Positions 42,064 through 49,170 of a DNA stretch of 64,000 nucleotides are shown piece by piece. Source of the DNA: CADEED01 sp039931065 (GTDB lineage: Bacteria; Pseudomonadota; Gammaproteobacteria; Steroidobacterales; Steroidobacteraceae); NCBI GenBank assembly GCA_039931065.1, contig JBDTSP010000002.1, positions 62,001 to 126,000 on the forward strand. Reading direction: 5' to 3'. The notes below the pieces were generated by a model. It was given only the letters and a program-made list of their open reading frames with translations, searched no databases and was not told where the DNA came from. The translations under genes were made by a program, and so were the position numbers. Each line of letters opens with the position of its first letter. Within the stretch, counting starts at the first letter, position 1.

Positions 42064-44181
42064 TCAGAACGAGAACTTGATCGTGGCCGCGACGTAGTCG
42101 CGATCGTTGAGGTCGTTGAAGCGCCCGGCGCCACCGAACTTCGTCCATGACATGTCGACCGCCCAGGTGGCCCGGAGGTTCGCCTCGACACCGAGCGTGA
42201 GGCCGTAGCGGCCTTCGACGAAGTTGCCGCCAGGCCCGGGCGTCGTGCCTTTGACGTCGTGCTGCCAGTTGAAACGCGGTAATACGTTCCAGGGACCCAT
42301 GAGACCCGGGTATTCGAGTCGGCCGGCAACGCGGTAGCCATAGGAGGTGGCATCGGCGAAGCGGTTCTGCGGTTCGACCAGGTTCAAGGCCAGGCAGGCC
42401 GCCGCCGAGAGCGTCGGGCAATGACGGCCGCGCAGTTCGTAGTTGCCGCTGACGTTGGTGGCCGGACCGTTGAAACGCAGGCCGCGAGCGTTCGGGCCGC
42501 CGGTCAGTTTGTCCGGCATGTCCTGCACGTGGGTCATGCCGGCTTCGGCGACCAGCACCATCTGCGACGCCGCCAGAATGTTCGAGAAGGTCTTGGTCGC
42601 GGTGAACTGCACCTGGTAGGTGTCATACAGACCCCAACCCTGCACTTTTTCATTCACGCCGAAGCCGCCGAGCTGGCCGCAGTGTGTGAGCGTGGAGGCG
42701 GCGGGAACTCCGGTCGGGCAGGTGGCCGGCAGCGGGGTGCCGCGCAAGGTCGCGAGCCCCTGCTCGAACGGCGTGAGCGCCGCGAACAGCAGTTCGACGT
42801 CGTCCCACTGCAGCGGCACGTCCTGGCGGTAAGCCACTTCGCCCTGCAGCGCGATGCCACCCCATTGCAGCTGGGTGTTGAACGACAAGCCGATCAGCTT
42901 GATGTCTTCCGGATACTCGGTGAAGTAACCGGCGGTGAGCGCGTATTCGTGCGTGGCGATGTTGGTCGCCTGCGCCGTCACGTCGCCACGCGCGAGCTGC
43001 GTGCCCGCGCCGAGGCTCGCGTATTGAGTGGCCGTGGCCAGCGAGAGGTTGCCGCCCGCCGCAGCCGATCGTGCGACGCCCAGCTGCGCCGCTGTCGCGA
43101 TGGCCGCCCCCTGCGGCAGACCCGCCGCAAGACCCTGCGCCGCCGCGCCGACCGCGTTTAACGCGCCGAACGCGTTGCCGATGCCCGCCTGCGTGCCGGT
43201 TTGCCCCGAGATCAGCGGCAGACGGCTGTGGTAGTTCAGGAAGAACAACCCGAACTCCGTGCCGTTGTTGAAGCCCGGCGCGTAATACTTGAGATTGAAG
43301 CCGTACTGTCCGCTGTCGGAAGGCTTCTCCGTGGCGAGGCGATTGACGGTCTGGAAGTTCGAGATCAGCGGTCCGCCGAGGGGGCGGAAATCGACGCCCT
43401 GATCCGAGAACGAGCCGAAGCCCAGCACCACCTTGCTGCCGCCGGTGGGCGCGAAATCGTTGTTGCTGAAGTACGAACCGGCCGGCTCGGGCACGGTCGC
43501 GTTCCAGTCGGTGATGTAGATAGCCTGCGCCGACAGGTTGTCGTTGAACTGCAGGCTGAAATTGATCATCTCCTGCGGCAGGAACGCCTCTTTGAGCTCC
43601 GAGCCCGGCACCCGCAGCGCCGACACGTCGAAGTGATTGATGACGTTGATGCCGTTCTGGATGAAGGTGCTTTCGCCCCAGCTCACGGCCTGGCGGCCGA
43701 CGCGCAATTCCGCGCCCATCTTGCCCAAGTCGAATTTGGCGTAGACGAACGCGTCCAGCAGACGCGTGTAGCTCTCGACCAGCTTTTCGGAGCTGTCCGA
43801 AAGCGGCGTGCGGGCGGTGTTGCCGGCTGCGTCGTCGTACAACCCCGAGGCGCGCACGAAGGCGCCGATGCCGCGGTAGTTGAGCGACACTTCGGTCAGC
43901 GCCTTGAGCGCCCGGCTGAACATGTCGGTGCCGTAGTTGAGGTCGCCGTCGTCGATGTTCGGCGAGCGGCCGCATCCGCCATCGGCAATGGCGATGAGCC
44001 GGCAATCGCGTGATTCGATGCGCCAGGCCTGGCCGTAGGTGAGGGTCGTATCCCAGCTGCCCGTGAAGGTGCCGTCGTCGTTCTGAAAATCCCAGGCGTA
44101 AGTGGCGGGCGAAACCAGCGCCAGTGTTGCCACGATCGGAAGCGCACGCACGACGTATCGCCGGATCAGATCGTTACTCAT
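42064..44181 (-). CDS. DUF1302 outer-membrane beta-barrel protein
   Basis: A 705-residue outer-membrane protein: signal peptide (about 1-29, ending SPATYA), then WDFQNDDGTFTGSWDTTLTY, the DUF1302 hallmark, many amphipathic strands and a C-terminal aromatic residue (VAATIKFSF). A central Ala-rich loop (AAQGLAAGLPQGAAIATAAQ) is the least conserved part. DUF1302 and DUF1329 nearly always occur together and are linked in the literature to growth on hydrophobic substrates, though no transported molecule is established. The start overlaps the stop of a 29-codon leader frame. Confidence 0.9.
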   Translation of the reverse strand: MSNDLIRRYVVRALPIVATLALVSPATYAWDFQNDDGTFTGSWDTTLTYGQAWRIESRDCRLIAIADGGCGRSPNIDDGDLNYGTDMFSRALKALTEVSLNYRGIGAFVRASGLYDDAAGNTARTPLSDSSEKLVESYTRLLDAFVYAKFDLGKMGAELRVGRQAVSWGESTFIQNGINVINHFDVSALRVPGSELKEAFLPQEMINFSLQFNDNLSAQAIYITDWNATVPEPAGSYFSNNDFAPTGGSKVVLGFGSFSDQGVDFRPLGGPLISNFQTVNRLATEKPSDSGQYGFNLKYYAPGFNNGTEFGLFFLNYHSRLPLISGQTGTQAGIGNAFGALNAVGAAAQGLAAGLPQGAAIATAAQLGVARSAAAGGNLSLATATQYASLGAGTQLARGDVTAQATNIATHEYALTAGYFTEYPEDIKLIGLSFNTQLQWGGIALQGEVAYRQDVPLQWDDVELLFAALTPFEQGLATLRGTPLPATCPTGVPAASTLTHCGQLGGFGVNEKVQGWGLYDTYQVQFTATKTFSNILAASQMVLVAEAGMTHVQDMPDKLTGGPNARGLRFNGPATNVSGNYELRGRHCPTLSAAACLALNLVEPQNRFADATSYGYRVAGRLEYPGLMGPWNVLPRFNWQHDVKGTTPGPGGNFVEGRYGLTLGVEANLRATWAVDMSWTKFGGAGRFNDLNDRDYVAATIKFSF

Positions 44182-44267
44182 TCTTTTCCCCTGAAGACCG
44201 CGGGACTGACTGCGAGTGACGAGGGAGCAGCCTTACCGATGGGCCGTATCGTCTTAGAGTTCGCCAC
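44178..44267 (-). CDS. Candidate 29-codon leader peptide of the DUF1302 operon
   Basis: A GTG at 44267 is preceded at 7 bases by an unusually strong ribosome-binding site (GGGGGAGG). The frame MANSKTIRPIGKAAPSSL.. runs 29 codons and its TGA overlaps the DUF1302 ATG (ATGA). Such an arrangement would deliver ribosomes to DUF1302, or allow control through the leader. No amino-acid run suggests classical attenuation. The peptide has no recognised family. Confidence 0.5.
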   Translation of the reverse strand: MANSKTIRPIGKAAPSSLAVSPAVFRGKE

Positions 44268-44316
44268 GCTGTTGCCTCCCCCTCGTGGACGCCTTCGCGC
44301 GGACGTGTTGCACGGG

Positions 44317-44345
44317 AGTATAGCAGCGGCTTCCGGGGCCAAAGC
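44317..44345 (-). promoter_or_regulatory. Possible promoter of the DUF1302 operon
   Basis: On the minus strand TATACT (44317-44322) is a good -10 element. Upstream, TTTGGC (44338-44343, 15-base spacer) or a sequence two bases further is only a weak -35 match. It lies in the 203-base gap between plsB and DUF1302 and 50 bases upstream of the leader frame. Confidence 0.35.
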
Positions 44346-44384
44346 TAGGGAGGGTCCGCATCCCGGGGGAAGCCCTAGCAGTCG

Positions 44385-46814
44385 CTAGACCTGGGTCACC
44401 TGCAGAATGCTGTGGCGTATCTGCTCCGACAACACCAGCTGGGCATCCGCGGCCACGCGCATCAGCACTTCGTCGAATTCGAGCGTGCCGCCCTCGCCCG
44501 CCTTCAGGACGCCACGTTCCCGCAGCAGATCGATGAAATTTTCGAACAGCGCACGATCGAAGAATTCCGGTGAATTGAAGCCGTACAGCATGTCCATGCG
44601 CTGCGCGGCGAGCTGGCAATGCTGTTCCAGCGCCTTCTGGGTTATGGCGCTACTGCCGGCCTTGAGCAGCAGCGAGATCGCGAGGTAGTAACGCTCGATC
44701 GTCTGGATCGTGGCCTGCGCCAGCATCGACAGCTGCATGGCCGCGGGAGAATCCGGCGGCGGCCGCTGCCACGCCGTGCGGTCCTCGTTGGCCTGCAGCA
44801 CGCCTTGTTCTGCGAGCGCAGCAAGAACGCCGTCGATGACTCCCGCGAGCTCCTCCTCGCGCCAGCGCAGGAAAAGCTCGGCGGCCACGTACGGATAGAT
44901 GCGCCACGCCAGTCGCTGGATATCCTCGGTGCGCAACATGGAATTGCCGATGAATGCACAGGCCACGAGCGAGGGCAGCGCGAACAGGTGCAGGACGTTG
45001 TTGCGGTAATAGGCGATGAGCTGCGCGCTTTCATCGCTCATCTTCACGATGTCACCGAGCTTGTGAGGCACGCGGGAGATGAGTTTCAGCGTTTCGCCGT
45101 AAACGACGATTTCGGCCGGGGTGGCGTCGGTAACGGTGATCCGCGCGCTGTAGGGCGAGCTGCGCAGCAGCTTCAGATACAGCTCGAGCTGGCGGAGCAA
45201 GCCGCTTTCGGGCAACGCGCCGCGCGGCGACGCCAGCAACGTGGTGGCCAGAAGGTTGATGGGGGTGACCGCGGCGGCCGAATTGATGCCGCGCATGATG
45301 GCCAGCGACAGGCCGCTCACCAGCGCGTTGACGGCCGGCAGGCGCGTATCGTCGTCGAAGCGCTGCTCGCGCCAGCTCGGCAGTTGCGCATCTAGCAGGT
45401 CGTTGAGCCTTATCGGCTCGCCCACGTTCACGTGTACGGTCCCGAAACGCTCGCGCAATACCCGCAGGGACATCAGCAGGTCGAGCCAGCTCTCCTTTTT
45501 CTTGGGCGCGCCCGAGAGTTCGGAGATGTAGGTGTTGGCCTCGACGATGCGCTCGTAACCGAAATACACCGGCACGAACACCACCGGCCGAACCGGATCG
45601 CGCAGGAAGCTGCGGACCGTCATCGACAACATGCCGGTCCTCGGGTGCAGCAGGCGCCCCGTACGCGACCGCCCACCTTCGATGAAGTATTCGATAGAAT
45701 GCCCGCGCGCCATGATGGCGGCCAGGTATTTCATGAACACCACCGTGTACAACGCGTTGCCGGCGAACGAACGGCGGATGAAAAACGCGCCGCCCTTGCG
45801 GAGGAATCGGCCGACGATGGGAATGTTGAGGTTGATGCCCGCGGCGATGTGCGGCAATGCGTAACCGGCGTGATAGATCACGTACGACAGCAGCAGGTAG
45901 TCCATGTGGCTGCGGTGACAGGGTACGTAGACGACTTCGTTGCCTTCGGAGATCTCCTTGAGCGTCGCGGTGTGATTGAACTTCACCCCGTCGTACACGC
46001 GGTTCCAGACGCGGCCGAGCAGTTTCTCGGCGACCTGCACGAACGGGTGTGAGTAGTTAGCTGCGATCTCGAAGGCGTATTTGCGGGCGGTCAAGAGCCC
46101 GGGCCGGAACTTGTCGTGCTTCTCGCGCGCTTCGGCCGCGACCACCGCGCGCACCGCCCGCGCGCGCAACACCCGCGCGACGATGGTACGGCGGTGCGAA
46201 AGATCGGGCCCGATCCGCGTGGCGCGCTGACGGCGCAATACCCCTCGCAGAACACGGGTGACGCGGCGCGCCTGGTCCGTGGCCGGCGCAGCGTCGAGCA
46301 GCGAACGCAGGCTGATCGGCGCGCCGAATTCCACGAACACATTGCGGCCATTGATGAGCACGGCGAAAAATTTCCGGGCACGCGTGGTCAACGCCCAGTT
46401 TTCGGCGAACAGCAGCCGCAGCCACGAGCCTTCTTTCTGGGGAGCACGGCCCCAGTACACCGCCGTCGGCACGAGCAGGACGTCGCGGACCGAATCCCCA
46501 CGCAGCGTTTCGATCAGCGCCAGCAGGTGCGGCGGCGGACGGCGGGTGTGTGTGGCATCCCAGAAGCGACGCCGGCGGCCCACATCGAAGTACGAGCGGC
46601 GCTGCTCGACCGGCAGATCGCTGGACCGTTTTTCCGGGTACGGCAGGCCCATTCGACTCGCGACATTGCAGAGCACCGCGCGATCCGCGACCGAATCGCG
46701 CTCGAGCACGAAACACACCGGCGCGGCGGGAGCCGTCAGCGTCGGCGGTGCCTCCGCCGGTTGCACGGCGGCGCGGACCCAGAGCCTGAAGAATCGTCGC
46801 AGCAACCAATCCAT
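44385..46814 (-). CDS. plsB: Glycerol-3-phosphate O-acyltransferase
   Basis: An 809-residue membrane-associated enzyme catalysing the first acylation of glycerol-3-phosphate in phospholipid synthesis. The four acyltransferase blocks are present: HRSHMDYLLLSYVIY (HX4D), GGAFFIRRSFAGN, YFIEGGRSRTGR and VVFVPVYFGYERI. The length is that of E. coli PlsB rather than the short PlsY type. The N-terminal ~200 residues are very Arg-rich. It is divergent from the SDR gene. Confidence 0.96.
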   Translation of the reverse strand: MDWLLRRFFRLWVRAAVQPAEAPPTLTAPAAPVCFVLERDSVADRAVLCNVASRMGLPYPEKRSSDLPVEQRRSYFDVGRRRRFWDATHTRRPPPHLLALIETLRGDSVRDVLLVPTAVYWGRAPQKEGSWLRLLFAENWALTTRARKFFAVLINGRNVFVEFGAPISLRSLLDAAPATDQARRVTRVLRGVLRRQRATRIGPDLSHRRTIVARVLRARAVRAVVAAEAREKHDKFRPGLLTARKYAFEIAANYSHPFVQVAEKLLGRVWNRVYDGVKFNHTATLKEISEGNEVVYVPCHRSHMDYLLLSYVIYHAGYALPHIAAGINLNIPIVGRFLRKGGAFFIRRSFAGNALYTVVFMKYLAAIMARGHSIEYFIEGGRSRTGRLLHPRTGMLSMTVRSFLRDPVRPVVFVPVYFGYERIVEANTYISELSGAPKKKESWLDLLMSLRVLRERFGTVHVNVGEPIRLNDLLDAQLPSWREQRFDDDTRLPAVNALVSGLSLAIMRGINSAAAVTPINLLATTLLASPRGALPESGLLRQLELYLKLLRSSPYSARITVTDATPAEIVVYGETLKLISRVPHKLGDIVKMSDESAQLIAYYRNNVLHLFALPSLVACAFIGNSMLRTEDIQRLAWRIYPYVAAELFLRWREEELAGVIDGVLAALAEQGVLQANEDRTAWQRPPPDSPAAMQLSMLAQATIQTIERYYLAISLLLKAGSSAITQKALEQHCQLAAQRMDMLYGFNSPEFFDRALFENFIDLLRERGVLKAGEGGTLEFDEVLMRVAADAQLVLSEQIRHSILQVTQV

Positions 46815-46928
46815 GCGTCTCGCCCTGCGCCCCCGGCCCTATCATGTTAGGCGCCGGAGTGTAGCCGACTCGGGTCCGGCCATCGTCCGATGAGCGGTGC
46901 GCGCGGAATAAGGGGCCGAAGGATGAAT

Positions 46929-47732
46929 ATGACCAGACTCGCAGGCCGCAGGATCATTCTCACGGGCGCATCCGAGGGCATCGGCCGGGCGCTGGCGCTG
47001 GCGTTGACGGCGCAGGGAGCGCGCGTCGCGCTCGCGGCACGCGACGCCGCGCGGCTCGAAGAGTTGGCACGCGAGTGTCGCGCCCGGGGCGGCGAAACGC
47101 TGGTCGTCCCCACCGACATCGCCAACGAAGTCGACTGCGGCTGGCTGGTCGAGACCACGCTGCAGAACTTCGGCGGGATCGACGTCGTGATCCACAACGC
47201 GGGCATCACGATGTGGAGCCGGTTCGACGCGGTCTCGGATCTCGAGATCTTCGAGCGGCTCATGCAGGTGAACTACCTGGCGCCGGTGCGACTCACTTCG
47301 CTGGCATTGCCGCATCTCAAACAGTCGAAGGGATTGCTGGTCGCGGTGGCGAGCATCGCCGGGTTGACCGGCGTACCCGAGCGCTCGGGTTACGCCGCGA
47401 GCAAACACGCGCTCATCGGGTTCTTCGATTCGCTGCGCATCGAATTGCGCGGCACGGGTGTGGATGTGAGCGTGATCGCGCCCGATTTCGTGGTGACCGA
47501 GATCCACAAACGCGCGATCGGCCCCGATGGCGAACCGCTGGGAGCATCGCCGATGAAGGTCGCGAAGATCATGACCGCCGAGGATTGCGCCCGCGGGATC
47601 GTGCGCGCGATCGAAAAACGGCAACGACTGCTGGTGATGTCGGCGCGCGGGAAGATAGGCCGGTGGCTTAAACTGCTGGCCCCGGCGCTGATCGATCGCA
47701 TCGCCGAGAAGGCCATCCGCCAGCGTCATTGA
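46929..47732 (+). CDS. Short-chain dehydrogenase/reductase
   Basis: A 267-residue classical SDR with TGASEGIGRALALAL (NAD(P) binding), VVIHNAGITMW, and the catalytic Ser and Tyr-x-x-x-Lys in VASIAGLTGVPERSGYAASK. A C-terminal helix (GRWLKLLAPALIDRIAEKAI) looks amphipathic, as in membrane-associated members acting on lipids. AAGGA stands five bases before the ATG at 46929; an ATG two codons earlier is possible. The substrate is unknown; divergence from plsB is only suggestive of lipid metabolism. Confidence 0.85.
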   Translation: MTRLAGRRIILTGASEGIGRALALALTAQGARVALAARDAARLEELARECRARGGETLVVPTDIANEVDCGWLVETTLQNFGGIDVVIHNAGITMWSRFDAVSDLEIFERLMQVNYLAPVRLTSLALPHLKQSKGLLVAVASIAGLTGVPERSGYAASKHALIGFFDSLRIELRGTGVDVSVIAPDFVVTEIHKRAIGPDGEPLGASPMKVAKIMTAEDCARGIVRAIEKRQRLLVMSARGKIGRWLKLLAPALIDRIAEKAIRQRH

Positions 47733-47744
47733 CCCGCAAGAGTC

Positions 47745-47793
47745 GGAGTCAGATTCCCCGTGCTCAGGGAATGGGTGCGGGAAACCTGACTCC
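47745..47793. repeat. REP-like palindrome between convergent genes
   Basis: Arms 47745-47760 (GGAGTCAGATTCCCCG) and 47778-47793 pair with two mismatches. Alternatively, an inner hairpin ATTCCC/GGGAAT (47753-47758, 47767-47772) can form. It lies between the SDR stop and the end of the convergent NTF2-like gene. The arm head GAGTCAG resembles GTGTCAGG of the shared-arm elements. Confidence 0.75.
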
Positions 47794-47825
47794 TATCCGC
47801 GGATCAGAAAATCGAAGATTCCCCT

Positions 47826-48305
47826 CTACTTCTCGGGCGGCAGGCGCATCGAGGCCTGTCCGAATGCGTACCGCCAGCCCTTCGCAGTGCGCACGTACGT
47901 ATCGGTGAACCAGAGCTTGTAGTCGAACGTGCCGGCATCCGCGCGTTTGCCCTTGAGCCACAGCAGCGCGGTGACCATCGCGGTATCGCCGCCGTACATA
48001 CGCACGGTCTGTGTGCCGGGCATCTCGACCTGTTTGTCAAAGGTGAAGTTTCCCTTGCGCGCCGCGTCGATCAGATCGGTACGCGACACGACGGTGCCGT
48101 TGCCGAGCACCAGCGTGAAATCGGAATGCAGGATGCGATCCATCACCTGCCAGTCGTTGCGCTCGACCGCCGCCTGATATTCGGTATCGAGCGCCGCGAC
48201 GATTCGGGCGGGATCGGCCGCCCCGGTGGACAGGCCGGGGGCGAGCAGCGTGGTCAGCAGCACCACGGGGGCAATGAGCCGGTAGTTGGACGCGGTTGTG
48301 CTCAC
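47826..48305 (-). CDS. Exported NTF2-like (DUF4440/SnoaL-type) protein
   Basis: A 159-residue protein: an N-terminal hydrophobic signal-like stretch (LIAPVVLLTTLLAPGLSTGA), then an NTF2-like domain with RIVAALDTEYQAAVERNDWQ, MDRILHSDFTLVLGNGTVVS, TDLIDAARKGN and a C-terminal strand set (YKLWFTDTYVRTAKGWRYAF). Its GTG overlaps the patatin stop (GTGA). It is the last gene of the sigma-kinase-receptor run and is similar in design to the NTF2-like gene at 12966-13463. Binding partner or reaction unknown. Confidence 0.78.
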   Translation of the reverse strand: MSTTASNYRLIAPVVLLTTLLAPGLSTGAADPARIVAALDTEYQAAVERNDWQVMDRILHSDFTLVLGNGTVVSRTDLIDAARKGNFTFDKQVEMPGTQTVRMYGGDTAMVTALLWLKGKRADAGTFDYKLWFTDTYVRTAKGWRYAFGQASMRLPPEK

Positions 48306-49168
48306 GCGGCCAGCGGGACGTCGAGCATACGGCGAATCGCATGCAGCTGACCTTCGGCGGCGCGCCGGCCGAGCTCGTAGATACGCGGCATCGCCTCGGT
48401 TTCCCACAAACCGATGCGCCGATCGATGTCGAGGGTCAGGTGCAACATCCGTTGCCCGGCGGCATGCGCCGCTCCCAGGCGCGCCTGCTGCAGGTTGTTG
48501 ATCATCGTGGTGGTCACGCGCCCGATCAGCCGCGCGGGCCGATCGATGCGGCGCGGCAATGCGCCGCGAAAGCCGAGCGTCACGATCGCGTGGGCATCGC
48601 GCGCCGCGGACACCGGCAACGGATCGGACAACACACCATCGACCAGTTGACGCCCCTCGTACTGCACGCTCGGAAAGACCAGCGGCAGCGCCATGCTGGC
48701 GCGCACCGCGGCCGCCACCGAACCGTGCGTGAGCACCATCGAATCGCCGCTCGACACCTCGGTGGTGACGACGCGCAACGTGGTGGGCAGGTTCTCCAGC
48801 AACGAGTTGCCGAAGGCGAGTTCGACGCGTTCGCGGATCAGCCGCGCATCGCGCAACGAGAAGCCGCCATCGAAGCCCATGAGCTTCGGTGCCAGCAATT
48901 CGAAGTACGCCCGCCAGCGTTTCTTCTCGGTCAGCTCGCGCGACCAGAGGCAGGTGGCGGCTTCGAGGCCCTGACCGCCCGTCATGCCCATCGCGATGCA
49001 GGCCCCGAACAGGGCGCCGGAACTGCACCCGACGACCAGGTCAGGCGCGAGCCCGGCGCCGGTCAACACGTCGGCGATGCCGAGCGCCGCGACGCTGCGG
49101 ACTCCGCCGCTGCCCAACACCAGGGCGAGGCGCGGCGAATCCGCCGCAAGCTTGTTGGTCGCCTGCAT
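48302..49168 (-). CDS. Patatin-like phospholipase
   Basis: A 288-residue cytosolic-looking lipase with the patatin dyad: oxyanion loop GSGGVRSVAALGI, nucleophile GCSSGALFG (GxSxG) and DGVLSDPLPVSAA with the catalytic Asp. Relatives (RssA-type) hydrolyse phospholipids or other acyl esters. There is no signal peptide. It starts two bases after the receptor stop and its stop overlaps the start of the NTF2-like gene, so it is clearly part of this operon. Confidence 0.9.
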   Translation of the reverse strand: MQATNKLAADSPRLALVLGSGGVRSVAALGIADVLTGAGLAPDLVVGCSSGALFGACIAMGMTGGQGLEAATCLWSRELTEKKRWRAYFELLAPKLMGFDGGFSLRDARLIRERVELAFGNSLLENLPTTLRVVTTEVSSGDSMVLTHGSVAAAVRASMALPLVFPSVQYEGRQLVDGVLSDPLPVSAARDAHAIVTLGFRGALPRRIDRPARLIGRVTTTMINNLQQARLGAAHAAGQRMLHLTLDIDRRIGLWETEAMPRIYELGRRAAEGQLHAIRRMLDVPLAA

Positions 49169-49170
49169 GA

